From positions 18,128-82,127 of the forward strand of contig NZ_CGIH01000038.1 in the NCBI RefSeq assembly GCF_000983115.1: a DNA stretch of 64,000 nucleotides, given 5' to 3'. How positions within the stretch are numbered: position 1 is the stretch's first letter; each line of letters opens with the position of its first letter. The position numbers and the translations under genes are program-made. This document shows, piece after piece, positions 35,138-43,890 of this stretch. This stretch comes from Syntrophomonas zehnderi OL-4 (GTDB lineage Bacteria; Bacillota; Syntrophomonadia; Syntrophomonadales; Syntrophomonadaceae). The notes beneath the pieces were generated by a model, which was given only the letters and a program-made list of their open reading frames with translations, searched no databases and was not told the origin of the DNA.

Positions 35138-35506
35138 GGGGATTTAAATGGACACAGCCAACCTAGACCATTCGGGCACAGATTTTGTTCCTTTAAAAAG
35201 TATTGGCATGGTTTTGCGAATGATCCGGTAAGGCAATCATGCCGCCGTAGTTTAGAAAGATTTGACGCTGCGAATACAGATGGTTTATGACTGACGCAGA
35301 TTTTTTTATTGCTGTTGTGACAAGGGAGTAATTCGATGAGTAATTCAACCGGGAACACAATCCCCGGTTAAAGGCGAACTTTATTCCCCTTTACCTTCGG
35401 CATGGCCTTTATCAGATTCCTTGCCAATCTTACAATTAATTTAAAAAAGATAATCTGTGTGCATCCCTGCCCGGAGGGTCAGTGTTATCTGTGTCCATTA
35501 AACCCC
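35138..35506. repeat. 369-bp MITE-like element (repeat family A)
   Basis: Terminal inverted repeats: left GGGGATTTAAATGGACACAG (35138-35157), right CTGTGTCCATTAAACCCC (35489-35506). It exactly fills the space between the nitrilase-like gene and aroH. Inside: GACGCAGATTTTTTT near 35293, the hairpin AACCGGG...CCCCGGTT near 35348-35370, and AATCTGTGT near 35453. No transposase frame, so non-autonomous. Similar ends occur at 63911-63962 and short copies elsewhere in the window. Confidence 0.6.
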
Positions 35507-35507
35507 G

Positions 35508-35882
35508 TTAGTTCTGATTACGTTTGACTAAATCGGGACGCAGTTGCATGGCTTCCCGTAGGTAAACATGGCGAATCTCATCCTGTCTCTTATCAGTATT
35601 TATCGTAATCAATACCCGGATACAAAGCGGGATTGAACCCTCTACCTCTATTTCCTGGAAACACAACAGCGGCACCAATTCCCAGCCCATTTGGCGGGCT
35701 ACCTCGGCTGGAAAGGCAGAACGGATATCGCTGGTAACCGTAAATAAAATACTGGAAATATCCTCAGGTTCGAAGTTATTTTCCCGCCATAATGATTCCA
35801 AAAGTTCGCGCGTAGCGGCTACAACCTCAGCGGGTTTATCTTCGATTATGGTTGTCGCCCCGCGTATTCCTCTAGTCCACAT
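35508..35882 (-). CDS. aroH: Chorismate mutase, AroH type
   Basis: 124 residues. Converts chorismate to prephenate. Opens with TRGIRGATTIIEDKPAEV; conserved ISSILFTVTSDIRSAFPAEV, then PLLCFQEIEVEGSIPLCIRV and HVYLREAMQLRPDL match the monofunctional AroH fold. Usual length. Same strand as the DAHP synthase and the hutP-like gene but separate from the former by 1.6 kb. The ribosome site is weak (CGGTAGG). Confidence 0.94.
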   Translation of the reverse strand: MWTRGIRGATTIIEDKPAEVVAATRELLESLWRENNFEPEDISSILFTVTSDIRSAFPAEVARQMGWELVPLLCFQEIEVEGSIPLCIRVLITINTDKRQDEIRHVYLREAMQLRPDLVKRNQN

Positions 35883-35916
35883 TCTATCCTACCGTCCTTC
35901 ATTAATGATTATTAAG

Positions 35917-36345
35917 TCAGGCAACCGCCCGGTGACCAAGTCCAATAGCTACCTCATCCAGGTGCAAAAGGCCAATACCAAAAAATATGGATACACTGAT
36001 ATGGTCGCCATGACGGGCAATGCCTATCTTGCCTCCTACATTAAGCCCTAGGGCCTTAGGCATAATCTGGGCCAGGGCTTCCCGGGCCGCGCCGGCTACC
36101 GCTCCTTCATCAGCATGAACATCGTTAATGACCCCTTCGCGTTTGGCGGCCACAACCGCCCGTTCCACGATTTTAGCCGCAGAAGTTATAAACTCTCCCC
36201 CATAATCAACCGCAACTGCTTTAACGTTATACTCCTCCAAGAATTGTTTTTTTAAAACTGCTTCTTCCTGTCTGGACATGGACAAGGCCATTTTTATTGC
36301 AGCTGTGGCAACGATTTTACTCCCTATATCCACCGTTAATCCCAC
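35917..36345 (-). CDS. HutP-family protein
   Basis: 142 residues. HutP in Bacillus is a histidine- and Mg-dependent RNA-binding antiterminator. The C-terminal half KIGIARHGDHISVSIFFGIG followed by LLHLDEVAIGLGHRAVA contains the histidines of the metal/histidine site and is the family signature. No histidine-utilisation genes lie near, so here it may bind another ligand or RNA. It is 34 bases upstream of aroH and may be co-transcribed. ATG at 36345 is preceded by GGGTGGGATT. Confidence 0.88.
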   Translation of the reverse strand: MGLTVDIGSKIVATAAIKMALSMSRQEEAVLKKQFLEEYNVKAVAVDYGGEFITSAAKIVERAVVAAKREGVINDVHADEGAVAGAAREALAQIMPKALGLNVGGKIGIARHGDHISVSIFFGIGLLHLDEVAIGLGHRAVA

Positions 36346-36362
36346 CCTAGATCTATTTTATA

Positions 36363-36842
36363 TTATTTTACTATAATCTTGCCTATCATTACTATACTCT
36401 GATTGGCCGTAAAAACATCTCCCTGAGCCGGGAAAGCTAAATTAGCCGATGAGGATACAATCGTAAAATCAATGGGATAGTTACATCTGCGGGCATCTAT
36501 TTCCACACTATCTCCGGCCTTCAGGCGCATTTTTATTGGTGTCCGGGAAAATGTGTAACGGGTTTTACCATTAACCAGGATTTCAACCTCGTTCAAAGCC
36601 CCTTCCTGGTCATGAGATATGACCAGCAAAGCCTCCGGCGAACTTACCTGCTCCTTAGATGCAGGCGGGATTTCAGTTTGGGGAGCTGTTACCGGTGCAG
36701 GTAATTGCTGACCCTCGAGCCTTTCGCTCCAGCTCATATAAAACCGTATAGAATCGGAAGTCATAAGACCCTGCGATATAACTACTAACATCAGGCACAT
36801 AACTGCTAAACGAATTAAATATCTTTCTATTTTATGAAACAC
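36363..36842 (-). CDS. Membrane-anchored unknown protein
   Basis: 159 residues. One N-terminal membrane anchor (LIRLAVMCLMLVVISQGLM), then a Pro/Thr/Glu-rich linker (about 45-68) and a compact beta-rich C-terminal domain (EALLVISHDQEGALNEVEIL, GDSVEIDARRCNYPIDFTIV) outside the membrane. Not recognised. It precedes the hutP-like gene by 17 bases, so the two are probably one operon; the pair hints at a signalling or regulatory role but gives no function. ATG at 36842; weak ribosome site (AAGGGGATGG). Confidence 0.65.
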   Translation of the reverse strand: MFHKIERYLIRLAVMCLMLVVISQGLMTSDSIRFYMSWSERLEGQQLPAPVTAPQTEIPPASKEQVSSPEALLVISHDQEGALNEVEILVNGKTRYTFSRTPIKMRLKAGDSVEIDARRCNYPIDFTIVSSSANLAFPAQGDVFTANQSIVMIGKIIVK

Positions 36843-37144
36843 TAAAAGACCATCCCCTTAAAGCATATCTTCTGCTCTATCTTATGCCTAAGTCCGGGTC
36901 TTTATCCGTGTATTTGGTTAGATATCGCCAAAATGATTAACCTGCCTATTTTTGTAAAAAAAGGCGCAATTAGACGTTGTCATAAAATTGTATGTAGTTT
37001 GTTAGATAAGTGTCGCAACGTTGTTGCAGGGGATTTTAAAAATCTAACAGTTTGGTTACATCTTACGAAAACCTCATAACTGCTTGTTTGATCTTTAGGG
37101 TTAATTAAACCCGTTTCTAATAGGATTTAAATCATAAATGATTA
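36843..37144. other. Long non-coding region upstream of a sigma-54 promoter
   Basis: Contains the promoter of the 36363 gene (minus) and the probable activator site of the plus-strand small membrane gene: the dyad GCAAC-GTT-GTTGC at 37015-37027, about 120 bases before the -24 box. No riboswitch recognised. Confidence 0.55.
37015..37027 (+). promoter_or_regulatory. Candidate enhancer-binding dyad
   Basis: GCAAC-GTT-GTTGC, a perfect 5-bp inverted repeat with a 3-base centre, at the distance normal for sigma-54 activator sites (about 118 bases upstream of the promoter). Assignment rests on position and symmetry only. Confidence 0.45.
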
Positions 37145-37163
37145 TTTGGCACGTAATTTGCAT
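37145..37163 (+). promoter_or_regulatory. Sigma-54 (-24/-12) promoter
   Basis: TTGGCACGTAATTTGCAT matches the consensus TGGCACG-N4-TTGCW in all conserved positions, with correct spacing between GG and GC. Transcription should begin near 37173, about 75 bases before the ATG at 37247. Such promoters require an enhancer-binding ATPase activator; none is in the window. Confidence 0.85.
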
Positions 37164-37246
37164 CATATTGTTATTAAAATTAAAACCTTGGGGATACAGT
37201 TCTTCGAGTTTATGCAATAAACACAAAGTGAAAGGAGATAGATAAT

Positions 37247-37456
37247 ATGCTTAAAGGAAATCAGGTAATTGTGCGTTGGATTTTTGGGATTTGCTGCTTT
37301 CCGGTAGTATTTGTAGCTGCCATCTTCCTGCTCTGTTATAGCCCCTTGTACTATCTGTTCTCGTTACTGGGACAGGACAAAACCAAACGCGGAAAAGCAG
37401 AGCTAAACAAAACCAGGATGGACGGACGGCCAAGATTAGAAGTCAAACACGCTTAA
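37247..37456 (+). CDS. 69-aa membrane protein under sigma-54 control
   Basis: MLKGNQVIVRWIFGICCFPV, then VFVAAIFLLCYSPLYYLFSL: a basic start, a hydrophobic stretch of about 33 residues (one or two membrane passes) with two adjacent cysteines and an SPLYYL turn, and a strongly basic soluble tail (DKTKRGKAELNKTRMDGRPR). No family recognised. Ribosome site AAAGGAGATAGATAAT. Downstream is a terminator, so it is a single-gene transcript from the sigma-54 promoter. It lies next to, and converges with, the kdp operon; a link with potassium or membrane stress is only a guess. Confidence 0.75.
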   Translation: MLKGNQVIVRWIFGICCFPVVFVAAIFLLCYSPLYYLFSLLGQDKTKRGKAELNKTRMDGRPRLEVKHA

Positions 37457-37485
37457 GCTTATTTGCAGTATTTTAAATACCACCC

Positions 37486-37530
37486 CAAAAAATACCGTAT
37501 GATTCTTTTTTGAATAATACGGTATTTTTC
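37486..37530. terminator. Bidirectional terminator between the small gene and kdpE
   Basis: AAATACCGTAT and ATACGGTATTT form a stem with a 16-base loop, with T runs on both strands (TTTTTC / TTTTTTGGGG). Ends both the 69-aa gene and the kdp operon. Confidence 0.8.
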
Positions 37531-37620
37531 TTTGAGCCGCATCTGTTTTCTTACTTCATTCACTTGTCAAGAAAATGCGCTTCTATTAAAAATCTGTTTC
37601 TAACAAAAACGAAAAAATGC

Positions 37621-38304
37621 TCAAATAAATCGATAACCTACCGCCGGTTCGGTAATAATATGCTGCGGACGGCTGGCGTCTTTTTCGATTTTATGGCGTA
37701 ATTGTCCAATATATACCCGTAGATAATGAGTTTCCTTCTCGTAGCCCGGGCCCCAGACTGCCCACAGAATCTGTCCATGGGTTAATACCTTACCGGGATG
37801 GCTAACCAAGAGTTTTAGCAATTCATATTCAGTAGGGGTAAGACGTATTTCCTGTCCCTCCAGTTGCACCTGCCGATGAGCCAAATCAATTTCCAAATCC
37901 CCAAAATTAAGCACCGGTTCCACATCTGGGGAGGCTGCGTGGCGTAAGGCGGTACGCATTCGGGCCAGCAGTTCGCCCATACTGAAAGGTTTGGTCACAT
38001 AATCATCGGCTCCGGCATCTAGGGCAGCTATTTTATCAGCTTCTCCTTCGCGAACCGAAAGAATTATTATCGGCACCTTAGACCATTGACGCAGGTTTTT
38101 TACTACCTCGATACCTTCCATATCGGGCAAACTCATATCTAAAATCACCAGATCCGGTCGAAATACGGTTGCCAAACCTAATCCCTCCTGACCGCTCACG
38201 GCCAGAGCAGTATTATAATCATGAGCATTAAAGGCTACCTGCAGTAAACGCCGCATTTGCTCCTCATCATCAATTATAAGCACTCTAGATCCTGCGTTAG
38301 TCAT
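37621..38304 (-). CDS. kdpE: Potassium-responsive response regulator KdpE
   Basis: 227 residues: receiver domain (VLIIDDEEQMRRLLQ, phospho-Asp in DLVILDMSLPDMEG, Lys in DYVTKPFSMGELLAR) and an OmpR-type winged helix (RLTPTEYELLKLLVSHPGKV, HYLRVYIGQLRHKIEKD). Activates the kdp transport genes when phosphorylated by KdpD. It follows kdpD by 17 bases at the end of the kdpFABCDE operon. Confidence 0.96.
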   Translation of the reverse strand: MTNAGSRVLIIDDEEQMRRLLQVAFNAHDYNTALAVSGQEGLGLATVFRPDLVILDMSLPDMEGIEVVKNLRQWSKVPIIILSVREGEADKIAALDAGADDYVTKPFSMGELLARMRTALRHAASPDVEPVLNFGDLEIDLAHRQVQLEGQEIRLTPTEYELLKLLVSHPGKVLTHGQILWAVWGPGYEKETHYLRVYIGQLRHKIEKDASRPQHIITEPAVGYRFI

Positions 38305-38321
38305 AATTTATCCCTGTCTTT

Positions 38322-41003
38322 CTAGGCAGTAAGTACCGATTTTACTTCTCCCGGCGGAATTCTAAAACTGATCACGGTACCCCCGCCGGGGTTATCTGTT
38401 GCTTCGATTTCTCCCCCGTGCGCCTCAATAATACTCTTGCAGATGGCTAAACCCAACCCGGTGCCGCTTATATTAGCGGTGCTTTGCAAACGAAAAAAAC
38501 TATTAAAAATGGTTTCCCGATTTTCCGGAGCTATGCCCGGCCCCCGGTCAGCCACGGCTACTTCTATTTTTTCCGCCTGACGATGGGCCGTTATACTAAT
38601 ATTGAGGCTGTTTCCGGAATATTTGACGGCATTGTCCAGCAGATTAACTATAACCTGTTCAATCAAGACAAAATCAACTTCGACTAAAGGCAACCCGGGT
38701 TCAATATAAATAGAAAAAGACGGGGTATCCAGATGTTCTACCCTGCTAACGGCTACCCCGATTATGTCCTGGATATCACAAAACTGTTTATTAAGTTGCA
38801 AAAACCCGCTGTTTAATCGGGCCATATCCAAAAGGTTGGTCACCAAATGATGCATCCGCAAAGCACCCTGCTGAATATTTTCCAGCATAATACGACGTGA
38901 AGCGGCATCATATAATTGTTCTTCTTCTAAAAGTCCGCTGACCGAACCTATAATAGAGGTCAGGGGGGTTCTTAGGTCATGTGATATAGAGTTAAAAAGA
39001 GCCGTCCGCAATCGCTCGGAATCAGCAGCTATCTGAACTTCACGAGCCCGTTCAGCCAATTGTATACGGTTTACTGCTACTGCAGCCAGGTTAGCCAGGG
39101 CTTCAATAAAGAGGGTCTTTTCTCTTAAAAGGTTTTTTTCGCTCCCGGTGGGGCGAATACCTAAAACTCCAACCGGCCCCGCTTCAGTAGCCAGTGGAAA
39201 ATAGACCAGCTCCGCCCCTGACAGGGTATCCGTACCCTGACCGGCCTTCTGAAGGTGCTGAAATGCCCACGCTGCCACGGCCATTTCATTGTCCGTCAAA
39301 CTTTTCTGGGGACAAGATTCGCTGTCGGCTTTTAATTCCAGGCTGCCATTGCTGCCCGGCAGCAAAATAACCGCCGCACCTTTACTGACTGCTTCCACTT
39401 TTTTAATAACAGCCGGCAGTACCTCATCTATTCCATAGACTGCTCCTATTTCCCTGCTTAAACCATATAAAGCGCTTACCATGCTTTCCCGCTGGTGAGC
39501 ATCGTCGATTTGCCGCTTTAAGCGGGCTGCCATGGTACCGGTTACCCAGGCTACCACAAAAAATATGGCGAAACTTAGGATATATCTGATATCGGCTACG
39601 GTCAAGCTTTGCTGGGGCGGAATGAAAAAAAAGTCCAAACATAGGGCGGAAGCAAAAGCCCCCAGCAAGGCTGCCGTACGTTTCCAGCGTACTGCGCTGT
39701 ATAAGATCGGCAGCAGGTAAATCATAGCCACGTTAACCAAACCCAACTGATTATGTAGGGGATAGAGCAGTAATGTAATCAAAAAAACTACCCCCAGCAT
39801 TTTGGCATAAGGCAAGATGTTGCGGCGTTTTTTTTCCGAAAGCCAGCCCGGGCTATCCATTTTGGGAGCCGAATGGCCCGGTATGACATGGACCCCGAAG
39901 CCCTCACTGGAACGAATCACCTGGTCAACCACCGAACCTCTTAATATGTCCAGCAGGCGAGGACGCAGGGGCTTGCCAATAACCACTTGCGTAACATTGC
40001 GGGATCTAGCTATTTGCAGTAATTCCGCGGCAATATCAGTACCACTGGTACTGATAATTTCGGCTCCCAATTCTTCCGCCAGGCGCAGATTAGCCAAAAG
40101 TCGATCGCGGGATAAGCGACTGCGGGAAACAATACCCGGTGTTTCCACATATACTACCAGCCATTCTGCCTTCAAACGCAGTGCCATTCGGTGCGCGGCC
40201 CGAATCAGCTGGGTTGCAAAAGGGCTGGAGCTGATACAGACCATTACCCGCTCACCTGCCGGCCAGGGTCCTTCGATGGCATGGGCTTTCATATAAGTTT
40301 GCATCTCATTATCTACATGCAGGGCGGTATAGCGCAGGGACATTTCTCTTAAGGCATTAATGTTGCCCGGCCGGAAAAATTTCGTGATGGCCTCGGCGGC
40401 TTTATCAGCAACATAGACCTTGCCTTCCTTAAGCCTTTGCAGGAGTTCTTCCGTGGGTATGTCAATGAGCTGTATTTCGGCATGTTTGAGTATGGTATCG
40501 GGCACGGTTTCCTTGACCAGTATCCCGGTAATCCGGGCTACTATATCATTGGCACTTTCCAGGTGCTGGATGTTGACCGCTGTATAAACATCGATGCCCG
40601 CAGCCAGCAATTCCTCAACATCCTGATAGCGTTTGGAATGGCGTGATCCTTCAATATTAGTATGAGCCAGCTCATCGACCAGAGCAATCTCCGGCTTCCT
40701 ATCCAAAAGTCCATCCAGATCCATTTCCGGGAATTGTCGACCGCGATACTCCAGTAAACGCGGTGGCAAAACCTCCAGGTCACCTACCAGAGCTTCGGTT
40801 TCCCTGCGTCCATGGGTCTCAATCCAGCCTGCAACCACATCAACCCCTTCGGCCCTGCGCTCTCGCGCCGCTTCCAGCATGGCATAGGTCTTGCCTACTC
40901 CCGCCGCCGCCCCCAGGAAGACAGTTAAGCGGCCGCGTCCCTTTTTTTTCATGGTATCCAGCAAGGCATCCGGATCAGCCCGTCTTTCTTTATGCATTCC
41001 CAT
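38322..41003 (-). CDS. kdpD: Potassium sensor histidine kinase KdpD
   Basis: 893 residues. N-terminal KdpD domain with Walker A (FLGAAAGVGKTYAMLEAARE, residues about 30-48) and DELAHTNIEGSRHSKRYQDV, a USP-like region, four membrane helices (about 400-495), a GAF-like region, then HisKA with HDLRTPLTSIIGSVSGLL and HATPase (LLDNAVKYSGN, DRGPGIAPENRETIF, GTGLGLAICKSIIEAHGG). Senses low K+ and phosphorylates KdpE. Full length. Start ATG 41003 behind AAAGGGGAATGGG. Confidence 0.96.
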   Translation of the reverse strand: MGMHKERRADPDALLDTMKKKGRGRLTVFLGAAAGVGKTYAMLEAARERRAEGVDVVAGWIETHGRRETEALVGDLEVLPPRLLEYRGRQFPEMDLDGLLDRKPEIALVDELAHTNIEGSRHSKRYQDVEELLAAGIDVYTAVNIQHLESANDIVARITGILVKETVPDTILKHAEIQLIDIPTEELLQRLKEGKVYVADKAAEAITKFFRPGNINALREMSLRYTALHVDNEMQTYMKAHAIEGPWPAGERVMVCISSSPFATQLIRAAHRMALRLKAEWLVVYVETPGIVSRSRLSRDRLLANLRLAEELGAEIISTSGTDIAAELLQIARSRNVTQVVIGKPLRPRLLDILRGSVVDQVIRSSEGFGVHVIPGHSAPKMDSPGWLSEKKRRNILPYAKMLGVVFLITLLLYPLHNQLGLVNVAMIYLLPILYSAVRWKRTAALLGAFASALCLDFFFIPPQQSLTVADIRYILSFAIFFVVAWVTGTMAARLKRQIDDAHQRESMVSALYGLSREIGAVYGIDEVLPAVIKKVEAVSKGAAVILLPGSNGSLELKADSESCPQKSLTDNEMAVAAWAFQHLQKAGQGTDTLSGAELVYFPLATEAGPVGVLGIRPTGSEKNLLREKTLFIEALANLAAVAVNRIQLAERAREVQIAADSERLRTALFNSISHDLRTPLTSIIGSVSGLLEEEQLYDAASRRIMLENIQQGALRMHHLVTNLLDMARLNSGFLQLNKQFCDIQDIIGVAVSRVEHLDTPSFSIYIEPGLPLVEVDFVLIEQVIVNLLDNAVKYSGNSLNISITAHRQAEKIEVAVADRGPGIAPENRETIFNSFFRLQSTANISGTGLGLAICKSIIEAHGGEIEATDNPGGGTVISFRIPPGEVKSVLTA

Positions 41004-41009
41004 TCCCCT

Positions 41010-41588
41010 TTAGCTCAGTTCCCGATCAAGGGCCAGATTTAGCTTGAGAACATTTACCCTGGGTTCACCGAGTAAACCGAATTGCCTTTTTTCTATATGC
41101 TCGGCAATGATATCATTAACCTTATTGACTGACACCCCTCGACTGACTGCTACCCGCTTGGCCTGCAGGTAAGCTGCTGCGGGAGTGATATGAGGATCCA
41201 AGCCGCTGGCGGAAGCAGTCAGTAAATCGACCGGTATATTCTGATCTTGAGCAAGACTATTCTCGGTGCGAATTTTATTTTCCTGCTCGGCCACCTGCTT
41301 ATATAGTTCTTTATTAGTAGCACCCAGATTGGAACCACCGGAAGCCGAGGCATCATAGCCCGGACCCGCAACTGAAGGACGTCCTTGAAAATATTGGGGT
41401 AGGCTGAAGTCCTGACCAATTAAATGTGAACCTGTGGCCCGGTTATCATTTATAATGATTGACCCATTGGCCTGCGATTTAAATACTATCTGGGCTATCC
41501 CGGTTACCAATAATGGATAGAAAATACCCAGTATTAAAGTCATCAACAAAATCATCCCGACTGAATTTTTAATTATTCTGCTCATCAT
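41010..41588 (-). CDS. kdpC: Potassium-transporting ATPase KdpC subunit
   Basis: 192 residues: one N-terminal membrane helix (SVGMILLMTLILGIFYPLLV) and the KdpC exterior domain (ATGSHLIGQDFSLPQYFQGR, DLLTASASGLDPHITPAAAY, VNDIIAEHIEKRQFGLLGEP, the family signatures). Bridges KdpA and KdpB in the complex. I prefer ATG at 41588, just after GGAAAGGAAGCCTGG; the frame extends further to 41621. Confidence 0.94.
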   Translation of the reverse strand: MMSRIIKNSVGMILLMTLILGIFYPLLVTGIAQIVFKSQANGSIIINDNRATGSHLIGQDFSLPQYFQGRPSVAGPGYDASASGGSNLGATNKELYKQVAEQENKIRTENSLAQDQNIPVDLLTASASGLDPHITPAAAYLQAKRVAVSRGVSVNKVNDIIAEHIEKRQFGLLGEPRVNVLKLNLALDRELS

Positions 41589-41632
41589 CCAGGCTTCCTT
41601 TCCCTGCAATTTCCTCGCCATACCGTCATTAT

Positions 41633-43693
41633 TTAGGCTATACCCACTATTACCAGCAGCAGGTCAATTATTTTTATCCCCATAAACGGTATCAACAGAC
41701 CACCCAAACCATAAATAAACAAGTTGCGTTTCAAAATGGCCTCAGCACCGAGCGGTCTATACGCAACTCCTCGCAAAGCTAAAGGGATCAGCGCTATGAT
41801 AATTAAAGCGTTAAATATAACCGCGGATAAAACCGCACTTTGCGGAGTAGCCAGCCCCATGACGTTTAATATTCCCAACTGCGGATACGTTTCCACAAAT
41901 ATAGCCGGAATGATGGCAAAATATTTGGCTACATCATTGGCTATACTGAAGGTAGTCAATGAACCACGGGTCATAAGCAATTGCTTACCGGTTTCCACCA
42001 CCTCAATCAGCTTGGTGGGATTACTGTCCAGATCGACCATATTGCTGGCTTCTTTGGCTGCCTGGGTACCGCTGTTCATGGCTACCCCTACATCAGCTTG
42101 AGCCAGGGCCGGAGCATCATTGGTGCCATCTCCGGTCATAGCGACCAAATGTCCCTGAGCCTGATGTTCACGGATTAGTTTTAATTTAGCCTCAGGGGTA
42201 GCTTCCGCCAGGAAGTCATCGACTCCTGCTTCTGCAGCTATAGCTGCAGCCGTCAGGGGATTGTCGCCGGTAATCATAATGGTCTTGATACCCATCCTGC
42301 GTAATTGAGCAAAGCGTTCTTTAATGCCGCCTTTAACCACGTCTTTTAAATTAATGACCCCCAGGGCTTCCAAATTCTCCACCACTACCAGCGGAGTCGC
42401 ACCATTTTTAGCCATACCGTTGGCGATATTTTTAATCTCCGGACTTAGCATACGTCCCTGGGACTGAAGATATGTTTCAATGGCATCTACAGCACCTTTC
42501 CAGATTTCCCTTCCCTCCAGGGTGACCCCGCTCATGCGGGTATGGGCCGAAAATGGAACAAACCGAGCTTTAAGTTCCAGTATGTCTCTTTCCCGCAACC
42601 CATATTGAGTTTTGGCCAGGACAACGATGCTTCTTCCTTCCGGGGTCTCGTCAGCCAGGGATGACAGTTGAGCGGCATCAGCCAGCCTTTCCGCTTCTAC
42701 CCCGGCAGCCGGAACAAATTCAGTTGCCATACGGTTGCCCAAGGTTATGGTACCGGTTTTATCCAACAACAGTACGTCAACATCACCGGCCGCCTCAACT
42801 GCCCGTCCCGACATAGCCAATACGTTGCGCTTAAACAGCCGATCCATTCCGGCAATGCCGATAGCGCTTAAGAGTCCCCCGATGGTAGTAGGGACCAAAC
42901 ATACCAGCAATGCTACCAGCACTGGAATTGATACCTGGGCATCAGAGTATACCGCAAAAGATTCCAAGCTTACAACTACAATGAGGAATATGATGCTCAA
43001 CCCTAAAAGCAGTATAGTCAAGGCGATTTCGTTAGGAGTTTTTTGTCTTTTAGCCGCTTCCACCAGATGAATCATCCGATCTAAAAAGGTTTCACCCGGA
43101 TCAGCCGTTATCCTGACAATAATCCAGTCAGATAAAACCCGGGTACCGCCGGTTACCGAACTGTGATCCCCTCCCGATTCACGTATTACGGGGGCCGATT
43201 CACCCGTTATGGCACTTTCATCCACGGAAGCTATCCCTTCCACCACTTCGCCATCACCGGGAATTATATCATTCGCCTCTACTTTAACCAGATCACCTTT
43301 ACGTAATGCACTGGCAGCAATCTCGGTTACTATTGACCCGGTCATTTTTTTAGCTATAACCGAGGAACGGGTTTTGCGCAGCTCGGCCGCTTGAGCCTTG
43401 CCCCGCCCTTCGGCTACTGCTTCGGCTAAGTTGGCAAACCAAACCGTAATCCATAACCAAATAGCTATCTGCAGGTTAAATCCAATCGTATCCACCTGTC
43501 CGGTCAAGAGATTTTTTATAATTAACAGAGTGATAAGCAAAGCCCCTGCTTCTACTATCAGCATAACTGGATTGCGCCACAAACTTAGGGGATTAAGTTT
43601 TTTAAAAGCCTCTCCCAGAGCCGGTATAATAATCTCTGCAGGCAGGGTTGGCATCTGTTTATCGGCGGGATAATCCCCCTTATATATTGCCAT
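41633..43693 (-). CDS. kdpB: Potassium-transporting P-type ATPase KdpB subunit
   Basis: 686 residues. P-type ATPase with the phosphorylated aspartate in [13 protein letters not shown] (near residue 307), [13 protein letters not shown], the KdpB-typical [20 protein letters not shown] nucleotide domain, and [20 protein letters not shown]. Energises K+ uptake through KdpA. ATG 43693 behind AGAAGGAGAGATGACAAA. Unlike most kdp operons, it is separated from kdpA by nearly 200 bases that hold a decayed repeat. Confidence 0.97.
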   Translation of the reverse strand: MAIYKGDYPADKQMPTLPAEIIIPALGEAFKKLNPLSLWRNPVMLIVEAGALLITLLIIKNLLTGQVDTIGFNLQIAIWLWITVWFANLAEAVAEGRGKAQAAELRKTRSSVIAKKMTGSIVTEIAASALRKGDLVKVEANDIIPGDGEVVEGIASVDESAITGESAPVIRESGGDHSSVTGGTRVLSDWIIVRITADPGETFLDRMIHLVEAAKRQKTPNEIALTILLLGLSIIFLIVVVSLESFAVYSDAQVSIPVLVALLVCLVPTTIGGLLSAIGIAGMDRLFKRNVLAMSGRAVEAAGDVDVLLLDKTGTITLGNRMATEFVPAAGVEAERLADAAQLSSLADETPEGRSIVVLAKTQYGLRERDILELKARFVPFSAHTRMSGVTLEGREIWKGAVDAIETYLQSQGRMLSPEIKNIANGMAKNGATPLVVVENLEALGVINLKDVVKGGIKERFAQLRRMGIKTIMITGDNPLTAAAIAAEAGVDDFLAEATPEAKLKLIREHQAQGHLVAMTGDGTNDAPALAQADVGVAMNSGTQAAKEASNMVDLDSNPTKLIEVVETGKQLLMTRGSLTTFSIANDVAKYFAIIPAIFVETYPQLGILNVMGLATPQSAVLSAVIFNALIIIALIPLALRGVAYRPLGAEAILKRNLFIYGLGGLLIPFMGIKIIDLLLVIVGIA

Positions 43694-43763
43694 TTTGTCA
43701 TCTCTCCTTCTAACTTAACTCCTCAGGGCTCAAAGGCGTCTGCTGCCCAAATACTTTTCCGGC

Positions 43764-43812
43764 CGGGGAGACTTTAGCCTCCTGGCGCGAAGACTGAAGC
43801 ATCCGCTACGGG
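43764..43812. repeat. Decayed family B repeat between kdpB and kdpA
   Basis: GGAGACTTTAGCCTCC (an imperfect hairpin) followed by GAAGCATCCGCTACGG resembles the family B unit at the right edge of the window (GGAAGCTAAAGCTTCC then GCTACATCGG). It lengthens the kdpA-kdpB gap. Confidence 0.4.
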
Positions 43813-43890
43813 AAACATGATGGCCTGCCCTTTAAAATCTCGCAATTCATATTCTTAAGTCATTCTGATTCTAAAAAAATATTTTTTAAA

